In this document: one piece after another, positions 1-5,785 of the stretch
How positions within the stretch are numbered: the first letter of the stretch is position 1
Layout of the letters: the number at the start of each line of letters is the position of its first letter
Source: Faecalibacterium sp.
GTDB taxonomy: Bacteria; Bacillota; Clostridia; Oscillospirales; Ruminococcaceae
Assembly: GCA_017483235.1 (NCBI GenBank)
Contig: JAFULE010000256.1
Coordinates: 1-11,859, forward strand
Reading direction: 5' to 3'
Length of the DNA stretch: 11,859 nucleotides
Notes under the pieces: generated by a model
What the model saw: the letters and a program-made list of their open reading frames with translations, nothing else
Database searches by the model: none
Told to the model about the DNA's origin: nothing
Translations under genes and position numbers: made by a program

Positions 1-150
1 CGCGCAGCCCAGAATAAAGCAGCCGTCGGTGGAAAGGTCGGCGATGTTCAGAATGGAATAGCTGATGTAAAGCGCCAGCGCCACAAGGGCATAGATGCAG
101 CCCAGCTCCAGCGCGCTTTGGATCACGTTAAGTGAAAAGATACCGGCCAT
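1..150 (-). CDS. ABC transporter permease, N-terminal fragment (candidate tryptophan transporter, TrpY-like)
   Basis: Only the first 50 residues are inside the window; the gene continues past position 1. The readable part begins MAGIFSLNVIQSALELGCIY and continues as a hydrophobic helix (about residues 9-36) followed by an ILNIADLSTDGCF segment. That segment resembles the start of branched-chain-amino-acid-type permeases of the COG4120 group, which travel with PF04392 binding proteins. The ATG at 148-150 is preceded by AGGAGGG at a good distance. The gene lies 24 bases downstream of the substrate-binding protein, so they are almost certainly co-transcribed and share its T-box control. In the predicted TrpXYZ system this position is the membrane subunit. 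The family call rests on a short fragment plus context; an ATPase gene would be expected next, outside the window. Confidence 0.8.
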   Translation of the reverse strand, partial: MAGIFSLNVIQSALELGCIYALVALALYISYSILNIADLSTDGCFILGCA

Positions 151-174
151 AACAACAGGCCCTCCTGTGGGTGA

Positions 175-1221
175 TTATTCAAAGTCTTCGGCGGTGACCA
201 GTTCGTTTACCTGCGTGCAGTAGGGGGCGAAGTCTGCCTTCAGCTGCGCCATATCATAGCCCAGTGCAGCGGCGGTGTCGGTGTTGACGGTGGCCGTGCC
301 GTTGTCGAAGCTCATGTAGGGAATGCTGCCCGGCGTTTTGCCGTCTACCAGAACCTGCGCCACCAGATCGGCGGTGGCACGGCCCAGCTGCACATAGTCC
401 ACGCCATAGCCAAGGAACGCGCCGTTCAGTGCAAAGCTGTCGGCACCGGTAAAGTGAGGGATGTTGGCGTCGATAAAGGTTTCGTAGATGGCCAGCTCGG
501 CGGCCATGATGGTGTTGTCGGTGGGGGTGAACACCGCTTCGACCCCGGCGGCCACCAGCGAAGCGGCAGCCATCTGCACCTCGGCGATATTGGTGGCGGT
601 GCTTTCCACCACCTCGATGCCGTTGGCCTGACAGAAGGCCTTGGCGTCGGCGATGGGCTGGCTGGAGGAAGGCTGACCCAGATCGTACAAAAGACCCAGC
701 TTTTTGATGCCGGGGTTATGGGTGGTGATCAGCTTGAGCACCGAGGCGGTGTCCAGTGCGTCGCTGGTACCGGTCACGTTATCCAGCCCGGTCAGGCCGG
801 CACCCTCAGGGTCGGACACGGCAGCGTACACCACCGGAATGCCCGCGTCGCCCGCGGCGTTCTGCATGACCAGCGCGGTGGGGGTGGCCACCGCCACGAT
901 CACGTCCACCTGATCGGCCACCAGATCGGCGGCGATCTGGTTCAGGTTGGATTGGTCGGCCTGGGCGTTGGCGTAAAAATCGGCGTAGTTGAAGCTGACC
1001 TTTTTTTCGGCAGCGATCTCGTCCAGCCGGCTTTGCACGGCGGCGATGATCTGGTTGAGGGAGGCGTCGTCCACATAGTTGACGATGCCCACCTTAAAGG
1101 CATTGGGATCGGCGGCGGAAGAACTGCCGCCGCAGCCGGTCAGGGCAAACAGCCCGGCAGACGAAGCGGTGAGTGCAGCGGCCTTGAGGAAGCTGCGGCG
1201 GGTGATGCGGATGTGTTTCAT
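175..1221 (-). CDS. trpX: ABC transporter substrate-binding lipoprotein (PF04392/TrpX-like), candidate tryptophan binding protein
   Basis: This 348-aa protein begins MKHIRITRRSFLKAAA. A twin-arginine motif (TRRSFLK, residues 7-13) is followed by a hydrophobic stretch and the lipobox LTGC with Cys30, so it should be exported, probably by Tat, and anchored by lipid. The mature part starts with a GIVNYVDDASLNQI segment and continues with VDVIVAVATPTALVMQNA and IPVVYAAVSDPEGAG, the pattern of PF04392 (COG2984) periplasmic-type binding proteins. The reading frame stays open upstream to 1464, but that part lies inside the T-box leader. The ATG at 1219-1221 is preferred because it has a GAAAGGGG ribosome-binding site and opens the signal peptide directly. 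Members regulated by Trp T-boxes have been predicted as tryptophan transporters (TrpXYZ). The ligand is inferred from the UGG specifier, not from the protein itself. Confidence 0.9.
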   Translation of the reverse strand: MKHIRITRRSFLKAAALTASSAGLFALTGCGGSSSAADPNAFKVGIVNYVDDASLNQIIAAVQSRLDEIAAEKKVSFNYADFYANAQADQSNLNQIAADLVADQVDVIVAVATPTALVMQNAAGDAGIPVVYAAVSDPEGAGLTGLDNVTGTSDALDTASVLKLITTHNPGIKKLGLLYDLGQPSSSQPIADAKAFCQANGIEVVESTATNIAEVQMAAASLVAAGVEAVFTPTDNTIMAAELAIYETFIDANIPHFTGADSFALNGAFLGYGVDYVQLGRATADLVAQVLVDGKTPGSIPYMSFDNGTATVNTDTAAALGYDMAQLKADFAPYCTQVNELVTAEDFE

Positions 1222-1255
1222 GGTGTACCCCTTTCTGTACCTTCCGGCGGGAAAT

Positions 1256-1284
1256 AAAAAACCGCCGCCGGCTTTGCGGGGCGG
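1256..1284 (-). terminator. Second terminator-like hairpin between the T-box and the ORF
   Basis: On the minus strand, CCGCC (1280-1284) pairs with GGCGG (1262-1266). Three more G-C pairs extend the stem across a single bulged C, and a run of six U follows (1256-1261). It lies after the T-box terminator and about 35 bases before the start codon of the binding protein. An alternative pairing between the GCCGGCGG arm and CCGCCGG at 1244-1250 would break it. The hairpin is visible in the sequence; whether it terminates transcription is not known. Confidence 0.5.
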
Positions 1285-1293
1285 GTGTTTTGA

Positions 1294-1338
1294 TAAAAAA
1301 AGAACCCGTCCCTGTGCTGAATCAAACACAAGGACAGG
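1294..1338 (-). terminator. T-box regulated intrinsic terminator
   Basis: A 12-bp stem, allowing G-U pairs, forms between CCTGTCCTTGTG (1327-1338) and CACAGGGACGGG (1305-1316). The loop has 10 bases, and a U-rich tract follows (complement of 1295-1304). The left arm contains CCTTGT (1328-1333), which can instead pair with ACAAGG (1358-1363) next to the T-box sequence. The terminator and antiterminator are therefore mutually exclusive, as expected for a transcriptional T-box. Confidence 0.9.
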
Positions 1339-1567
1339 AAAATTTCCTGCGGTGCCACCTTGTTTGCCCTGCATTACACAGGACCGCTCGACGGAGAGCA
1401 ACCACTCCCCTGCCCGGTAACGGGGGCTGCCGGCACAGGCTACTGCGCGCATTGCACGGTTCACCCTGCCCTCGGCGGTCCATTTGCCTGCCCCGCTTTT
1501 CGCCCGTTTCCACCATCCGGGCTCTCTGTGGATGCGCTGTGCAGTTTTATCTCCGCCTCATCGGTTT
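1294..1567 (-). promoter_or_regulatory. T-box leader, UGG (tryptophan) specifier
   Basis: All main T-box parts can be read on the minus strand. The Stem I base is GGCGG (1553-1557) with CCGCC (1474-1478). AGAGAG (1522-1527) and GGATGGTGG (1510-1518) are the AG-bulge and distal-loop elements. The specifier codon UGG is at 1480-1482 on the 3' side of Stem I, followed by ACC. A Stem III helix is GGTTGCTC with GAGCGGTC around 1383-1402. The T-box sequence AAGGTGGCACCGCAGG (1346-1361) has UGGC in the bulge, complementary to the GCCA end of a tRNA with a G discriminator, as in bacterial tRNA-Trp. Uncharged tRNA-Trp should stabilise the antiterminator and switch on the transporter. The tryptophan assignment is an inference from the codon and its position in the specifier loop. 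Confidence 0.93.
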
Positions 1568-1573
1568 AACTGC

Positions 1574-1601
1574 ATTATACACTTTATTGCGCTGAAGTCA
1601 A
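1574..1601 (-). promoter_or_regulatory. Sigma-A promoter of the T-box/transporter operon
   Basis: TTGACT (complement of 1596-1601) and a perfect TATAAT (complement of 1574-1579) are separated by 16 bases on the minus strand. Transcription would begin near 1567, just before the base of T-box Stem I, which fits the leader exactly. The promoter lies between the T-box and the stop codon of the upstream gene, so the transporter is an independent unit. Confidence 0.88.
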
Positions 1602-1654
1602 GTGTGTATTGTGCAGAAAATCGCTGCCTGTTTTTGGGCACAGTAGGCAAAGGC

Positions 1655-2032
1655 TTACTGCCCGGCCAGCTCGTCGGCCAGCCGCAGAATTTCGGGGGCG
1701 ATGCGCTCACGCTCGCGCCGCAGCACGGTGCGGTAAACCGGGTAGGCCAGCGCGGCGCCGGCCATGCCCGCAAGGCCCACCGCAATGCCGGGCATAAACA
1801 GCACCTCCGGGCCGGCAAGACACATGCTCATGCCGCTGCCCATTACCAGAATGCACACAATGCCCACCGCCAGCGATACCGCGGTGGCTTTCTGGCCGGG
1901 GCGGCGATCCAACACGCGCAGTGTTTCCAGTTTGTTTTCCTGCGGGGGCAGGTATTTGCGGCGGATAGCCTCCACCTCGTCCCGCTGGCTGGCCGAGTAG
2001 GTGTAGCTGAAGCCCTGCTGATTGTGTTCCAT
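1655..2032 (-). CDS. Small two-helix membrane protein co-transcribed with the two-component system
   Basis: This 125-aa protein has no function I can name. A soluble N-terminal part (FSYTYSASQRDEVEAIRRKYLPP, about 8-30) is followed by charged residues. Two predicted transmembrane helices lie at about 50-72 and 78-98, and the C-terminal tail is charged (RRERERIAPEILRLADELA). The repertoire of a hydrophilic start, two helices and an ERERIAPEIL-type tail recalls small conserved proteins of gut Clostridia of unknown function; this is memory, not a search. The ATG has an AAGGAG site (TAAAAAGGAG) at good spacing. The gene follows the histidine kinase after 25 bases with no terminator between, so it is the third gene of that operon. 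It could be a target or an accessory sensor. I found no convincing terminator after its stop. Confidence 0.85.
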   Translation of the reverse strand: MEHNQQGFSYTYSASQRDEVEAIRRKYLPPQENKLETLRVLDRRPGQKATAVSLAVGIVCILVMGSGMSMCLAGPEVLFMPGIAVGLAGMAGAALAYPVYRTVLRRERERIAPEILRLADELAGQ

Positions 2033-2057
2033 CGCAATTTCTCCTTTTTATAACATC

Positions 2058-3128
2058 CTATGCCCCGGCCTGTCGCAGCCGCACCGTAAAGGTGCTGCCT
2101 TTACCGGGCACGCTGTCCACCCGGATCTCGCCGCGGGTGATCTGTACCACACGGCGCACCAGCGCCAGCCCCAGCCCGTTGCCGTGGCCGGAATGGCTGG
2201 TGTCGCCCTGATAAAATTTTTCGAAGATATGGCGGCCCACCTCGGGGGTCATGCCGCAGCCGGTATCGCTGATGCTTACCTCCAGCCAATCGCCGGTCCG
2301 GCACAGGGTCACCCCGATGGTGCCGCCCGCCGGGGTGAACTTGACCGCATTGGAGAGCAGGTTGTTCCACACCAGCGCCAACAGCTCGGGGTCGGCGGTA
2401 ACGGTGACATCGTCGGGGATCTGCAGCTGGGTTTCCAGCTGCTTTTCGTCCAGCACCGTTTCGTAATTCAGCAGGCACTCGTACAGCTGGCCGCTCAGAT
2501 CAGAGCTGCGGGCGTCGGGGTAGATCTGCGGGTTTTCCAGCTTGTTCAGCCGCAGAATGTTGGTGACCAGTTCGGTCAGGCGGCGGCAGGTTTTTCGAAT
2601 GGCCGCTGCGTATTCCAGCCGCTCGGCCTCGGGCAGGGCGGGGCTTTGCAGCATGGTGGCGTAGTTCTGCATCACCGCAAGGGGGGTTTTTAATTCGTGG
2701 GATACATTGGCAATAAAATCGGTGCGCAGGGTTTCCACCCCGGCCAGCTCGTCGGCCAGCAGATTGATGCTTTCACCGATTTCGGCAAAGCCGTTTCCGG
2801 TAGGGATCAGCTCGTGCACAGCGGCGCGGGCGGTAAAATCCCCCTGCTGCAGCCGGCGCAGGGTGGCCAGAATTTCCTCCACCGGGCGACGGATCATCCA
2901 GCGGCGGCGAAACAGGTCGATGGTGGCCATGATGGCCGACAGCAAAAAGATATTGCCCACCAGCAGCGGGCCCACATGGGCCATCAGACCGCGCTGGGGC
3001 TCGATTTGAGAAAAGTACAGCAACAGGCTGCAGGTAAGCACAAATGAAATCAGCAGGCTGAACCAGAAAAAGGTTTGCACCCACAACCACAGCGCCTGCA
3101 CCCACTGGGGGCGGCGAGGGCGGCTCAT
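2058..3128 (-). CDS. Sensor histidine kinase, two-TM, with HAMP-like linker
   Basis: This 356-aa kinase has two transmembrane helices (about 13-39 and 51-71) separated by only about ten residues, so it has practically no extracytoplasmic sensor domain. A HAMP-like linker (about 72-128) leads to the H-box NVSHELKTPLAVM, with phospho-acceptor His144. The ATPase domain follows with the N-box WNNLLSNAVKF (254-264), G1 box DTGCGM (288-293), F-box FEKFYQ (about 302-307) and G2 box GHGNGLGLAL (314-323). The start ATG overlaps the TGA of the response regulator (ATGA), a sign of translational coupling. It should autophosphorylate and pass phosphate to Asp52 of that regulator. The stimulus is unknown; the architecture fits intramembrane sensing or control by a partner protein. 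Confidence 0.96.
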   Translation of the reverse strand: MSRPRRPQWVQALWLWVQTFFWFSLLISFVLTCSLLLYFSQIEPQRGLMAHVGPLLVGNIFLLSAIMATIDLFRRRWMIRRPVEEILATLRRLQQGDFTARAAVHELIPTGNGFAEIGESINLLADELAGVETLRTDFIANVSHELKTPLAVMQNYATMLQSPALPEAERLEYAAAIRKTCRRLTELVTNILRLNKLENPQIYPDARSSDLSGQLYECLLNYETVLDEKQLETQLQIPDDVTVTADPELLALVWNNLLSNAVKFTPAGGTIGVTLCRTGDWLEVSISDTGCGMTPEVGRHIFEKFYQGDTSHSGHGNGLGLALVRRVVQITRGEIRVDSVPGKGSTFTVRLRQAGA

Positions 3129-3799
3129 TGCAGCACCGCCTTGTAGCCCATGCCCCGCACCGTTACAATTTTGAACACCGACTCGCAGGAGGCAAACTTG
3201 TCCCGCAGCTTGGTCATGTACACATCCACCGTTCGGCTGCCGGCGCTGGAGTCCACATCCCAGAATTCGTCCATCAACTGGGTGCGGGTAAAGGTTTTGT
3301 TGGGGTAGCTCAGCAATTTATAAATCAGGTTAAATTCCCGTGCAGTCAGGGGGATCTCTTCCCCATTCCACTCGGCGGTGCGGGCCTCGGCGTCCAGCGC
3401 AAGGGCGCCCAGCACCAGCTTTTTACTGCTGGCAATGCGGGCCCGGCGCAGCAGCGCCCCAATACGCAGCAAAAGCTCGTCCAGATCCACCGGCTTGACC
3501 ATATAATCGTCGATGCCAAGGCGGTAACCCCGCTGCTTGGCGGCCAGATCATCCCGCGCGGTGACGAACAGCAGGGGGATCTCTTCGTTCAAACGACGCA
3601 CCACCCGGGCCAGCTCAAAGCCGTCGTCGCCGGGCATCATAATGTCGGACACGATCAGGTCAAACACCTCTTTGTACAGCGCATCATACGCTTCAGCCGC
3701 CGTGTGACAGCCCACCGCCTGATAGCCGCTGCGGTTCAGCCAGGCACACATGGTGCGGTTCAGGTCGTGATCATCCTCTACCACCAGGATCTTGAACAC
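3125..3799 (-). CDS. OmpR/PhoB-family response regulator
   Basis: This 224-aa regulator has an N-terminal receiver domain with acidic residues Glu8-Asp9-Asp10, phospho-acceptor Asp52 (LIVSDIMMPG), Thr80 and Lys102 (VKPVD). A C-terminal winged-helix DNA-binding domain (about 125-224) carries the typical LTAREFNLIYKLLSYPNKTFTR segment and a VDVYMTKLRDKF recognition helix. The start is GTG at 3797-3799, seven bases after a strong AGGAGG, and the frame opens directly into the receiver (MFKILVVEDD). The kinase gene overlaps its stop by four bases. It should bind DNA upstream of its targets; its own promoter is a plausible target, but I see no clear direct repeats there. Confidence 0.97.
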   Translation of the reverse strand: MFKILVVEDDHDLNRTMCAWLNRSGYQAVGCHTAAEAYDALYKEVFDLIVSDIMMPGDDGFELARVVRRLNEEIPLLFVTARDDLAAKQRGYRLGIDDYMVKPVDLDELLLRIGALLRRARIASSKKLVLGALALDAEARTAEWNGEEIPLTAREFNLIYKLLSYPNKTFTRTQLMDEFWDVDSSAGSRTVDVYMTKLRDKFASCESVFKIVTVRGMGYKAVLQ

Positions 3800-3833
3800 A
3801 GCACTTCCTCCTTTTGGGGGTTGATATGGCCTT

Positions 3834-3842
3834 AGTATACCA
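3834..3842 (-). promoter_or_regulatory. Extended -10 promoter of the two-component operon
   Basis: TGGTATACT on the minus strand (TATACT is the complement of 3834-3839, TGG of 3840-3842) is an extended -10 element about 35 bases before the GTG start of the response regulator. The expected -35 position holds only a poor match, which suits an extended -10 promoter or one that needs an activator. A terminator for the preceding gene lies just upstream (3874-3917). Confidence 0.65.
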
Positions 3843-3873
3843 CAGGATTGTTACCGTTGTGTTTGCGTTTGCC

Positions 3874-3917
3874 AAAAAAAGGGGCGGCCGGGCCACACTG
3901 CCCACAGCCGCCCCTTT
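3874..3917 (-). terminator. Intrinsic terminator of the 11-mer repeat protein gene
   Basis: On the minus strand AAAGGGGCGGC (3907-3917) pairs perfectly with GCCGCCCCTTT (3878-3888), and the U tract continues to 3874. It lies 26 bases after the stop codon of the gene at 3944-4315 and closes that single-gene unit. Confidence 0.93.
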
Positions 3918-3943
3918 CAAGGAGAAATGAGATCGATCCTCGA

Positions 3944-4315
3944 TTATTCTTCCGTGTCCTGCTCCTTCTTGTCCAGAAAGGTTTCAACAAACTTGTCTTC
4001 CACCTTCTGATAGGCGCCCACTACGGTGTCTTCGATCTTCTGGTAGGTGTCCACCACCGCATCCTCGACCTTCTGATAGGCGCCGCTGGCACTGACCGGC
4101 TTATCGCTGCCGAACATCTCAGCCAGCTTTTTGCCGCCCTGCTCGCCAATGTTCTGGGCTACGCCCACAAAGTTTTCTTCCACTTCTTTGTAGCCATCCA
4201 CCACAGCGGTTTCGATGGCCTTGTAGGTGTTCACCACGCCGTCTTCGATCTTCTGGTAGGTGCCCACCACGGCATTCTCGATCTTTTCCATGCCCTTCAG
4301 CTTGTTGTCCGACAT
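3944..4315 (-). CDS. Acidic protein made of seven 11-residue repeats
   Basis: This 123-aa protein has no signal peptide, no membrane segment and no cysteine. It is almost entirely an 11-residue repeat of the form KIEDxVVxTYQ. Block 1 is residues 11-54, four copies (KIENAVVGTYQ, KIEDGVVNTYK, AIETAVVDGYK, EVEENFVGVAQ). After a linker (55-81), block 2 is residues 82-114, three copies (KVEDAVVDTYQ, KIEDTVVGAYQ, KVEDKFVETFL). Each block closes with a copy carrying FV in place of VV, which suggests a block duplication. Tyr20, 31 and 42, and Tyr80, 91 and 102, keep exact 11-residue spacing. Undecad repeats usually form long amphipathic helices, as in synucleins, apolipoproteins and LEA proteins, or right-handed coiled coils. 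I do not recognise the family. The ATG has an AAGGAG site eight bases upstream, and the gene has its own promoter and terminator. Confidence 0.88.
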   Translation of the reverse strand: MSDNKLKGMEKIENAVVGTYQKIEDGVVNTYKAIETAVVDGYKEVEENFVGVAQNIGEQGGKKLAEMFGSDKPVSASGAYQKVEDAVVDTYQKIEDTVVGAYQKVEDKFVETFLDKKEQDTEE

Positions 4316-4361
4316 TGTACATTCTCCTTCTATCGATGATGGTCTGCTGTTTACAAATCGG

Positions 4362-4367
4362 ATTATA
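4362..4367 (-). promoter_or_regulatory. -10 element of the 11-mer repeat protein gene
   Basis: A perfect TATAAT (complement of 4362-4367) sits about 45 bases before the ATG. No good -35 hexamer is found at 16-18 bases. Just upstream, at about 4389-4410, an imperfect inverted repeat (CTTGCGAAA, TG, TTTGCAAAAG) covers the -35 region and could be an operator or activator site. The -10 is clear; the rest of the promoter is not. Confidence 0.6.
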
Positions 4368-4423
4368 CCCCAAAAATGTTTTATTTTTGCTTGCGAAATG
4401 TTTGCAAAAGGTTAATGCGAAAC

Positions 4424-4461
4424 AAAAAAGCCGCCCGCAGCCAACGGCCGGGGCAGCTTTT
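4424..4461 (-). terminator. Intrinsic terminator of the activase/dehydratase-like operon
   Basis: On the minus strand AAAGCTGCCC (4451-4460) pairs with GGGCGGCTTT (4427-4436), with one G-U pair and a loop of 14 bases, followed by U residues to 4424. It begins 15 bases after the stop codon of the gene at 4476-5771. Confidence 0.92.
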
Positions 4462-4475
4462 GATAGATGGGAGGA

Positions 4476-5771
4476 TCAGCCGGCGGCAAACTGCTGCCAG
4501 GTAAGGGGGGCGGCCTGTACCGGCTGTTCCAGCCGCTCTTTGGCCACCGCCAGCATCAGCTTGATGCGGTTTTCCTGATTGACCCGGGTGGCGCCGGGGT
4601 CGTAGTCGATGGGGGTAATGTTGGCCGCCGGGTACAGGGTACGGATGCGGTTGATCATGCCCTTGCCCACAATGTGGTTGGGCAAGCAACCAAAGGGCTG
4701 GGCACAGACGATGTTGGGGTAGCCGGTTTGCACCAGCTCGATCATTTCGGCGGTCAGCAGCCAGCCCTCGCCCATCTTGGCGCCCAGACTGATGATGCCC
4801 TTGGGCTTTTCGATCAGCTCAGTAAAGGGGGCCGGGGCGTGGAAACCTGCATCGGTCATTGCCTGCAGCATCGGCCGTTCCACGCTGTCCAGCCATGCCA
4901 GCACCTGATCGGTGGCCAGCTTGACCGCGCCCTTGCCGCCATACAACACATGATCCTGCCCCATGTTGAAGATGCAGTACTGCAAAAAGCCCATCAAACC
5001 GGGGAAGTTTACCTCACACCCCTGGCTTTCGAGGAAGTTCTGCAGGTCGTTGTTGCCCAGCGGCGAATATTTGACATAAATTTCGCCCACAACACCCACC
5101 TTGACCTTGGGCACCCGGGTGACCGGAATTTCCGCAAACTCCTTGGCGATCAGGGGGAAGGTTCGTTTCATCTGGGCGGCGGTATAGCCCTTGCCGGCCA
5201 GAATCACCTTGCCCAGCCGTTCCACCCACCGGTCCACCAGTGCATCGGCGTCACCCTTTTTGTTTTCGTAGGGGGCGGTCTGGTTGCGCAGCGCGGCCAG
5301 CAGATCGCCGTAGAACACGCAGGCGATAAACCGCCGAACCAGCGGCAGGGTCATCTGAAAGCCGCTGTCCTTTTCCAGTCCGGAAAAATTCAGCGAGGCC
5401 ACCGGAACATTGCCGTAGCCGGCCTTGGCCAGCGCCTTGCGCAGCAGGTGGATGTAGTTGGAGGCGCGGCAGCCGCCGCCGGTCTGGGTGATGAGCAGGG
5501 CAGTATGGTCCAGATCGTACTTGCCGCTGTTCAGCGCATCCAGAAACTGGCCAATGACCAGCAGCGCCGGGTAGCAGGTGTCGTTATGGACGTATTTCAG
5601 ACCCAACTGGGCCACCTGACTGCCGCAGTTGCCCAGAATTTCGCATTTATAGCCCTCGTATTCCAGCACATATTTCAGCAGCCGGAACTGGGTAACCGCC
5701 ATGTTGGGCACCAGAATGGTGTGGGTCTTTTTCATTTCGGGGGTAAACTTGGGATATTGGAAGTTTTGCAT
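4476..5771 (-). CDS. HgdB-like protein (COG3581), partner of the activase
   Basis: This 431-aa protein looks like the C-terminal module of large activase/dehydratase fusion proteins, related to 2-hydroxyacyl-CoA dehydratase subunits (HgdB) and double-cubane cluster proteins. Cysteines in conserved-looking settings are Cys66 (NDTCYPA), Cys101 (TGGGCRASNY) and Cys362 (QPFGCLPNH), all candidate cluster ligands. Others are Cys43, Cys49, Cys252, Cys266 and Cys356. It has no signal peptide or membrane helix, so it is cytoplasmic. The ATG follows an AAAGGTGG site, 14 bases after the TGA of the activase gene, so the two are translated from one message. It should receive electrons from the activase in an ATP-dependent reaction. 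The substrate cannot be told from sequence, and a true dehydratase role is unproven because no CoA-binding partner subunit is visible. Confidence 0.88.
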   Translation of the reverse strand: MQNFQYPKFTPEMKKTHTILVPNMAVTQFRLLKYVLEYEGYKCEILGNCGSQVAQLGLKYVHNDTCYPALLVIGQFLDALNSGKYDLDHTALLITQTGGGCRASNYIHLLRKALAKAGYGNVPVASLNFSGLEKDSGFQMTLPLVRRFIACVFYGDLLAALRNQTAPYENKKGDADALVDRWVERLGKVILAGKGYTAAQMKRTFPLIAKEFAEIPVTRVPKVKVGVVGEIYVKYSPLGNNDLQNFLESQGCEVNFPGLMGFLQYCIFNMGQDHVLYGGKGAVKLATDQVLAWLDSVERPMLQAMTDAGFHAPAPFTELIEKPKGIISLGAKMGEGWLLTAEMIELVQTGYPNIVCAQPFGCLPNHIVGKGMINRIRTLYPAANITPIDYDPGATRVNQENRIKLMLAVAKERLEQPVQAAPLTWQQFAAG

Positions 5772-5785
5772 TGCGATCCACCTTT

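Noticed and set aside
1222..1464. An N-terminal extension of 81 residues for the substrate-binding protein
   Set aside because: It would be translated through the T-box and both terminators; the signal peptide and ribosome-binding site place the start at 1219-1221.
1628..1664. A possible terminator after the small membrane protein gene (CAGTA/TACTG stem)
   Set aside because: The stem is short and has a bulge, and no U tract follows on either strand.
4362..4369. A sigma-B-like promoter (GGGTAT) before the 11-mer repeat protein
   Set aside because: The -10 resembles GGGTAT only because TATAAT is preceded by GGG; no GTTT-type -35 is present at the needed distance.
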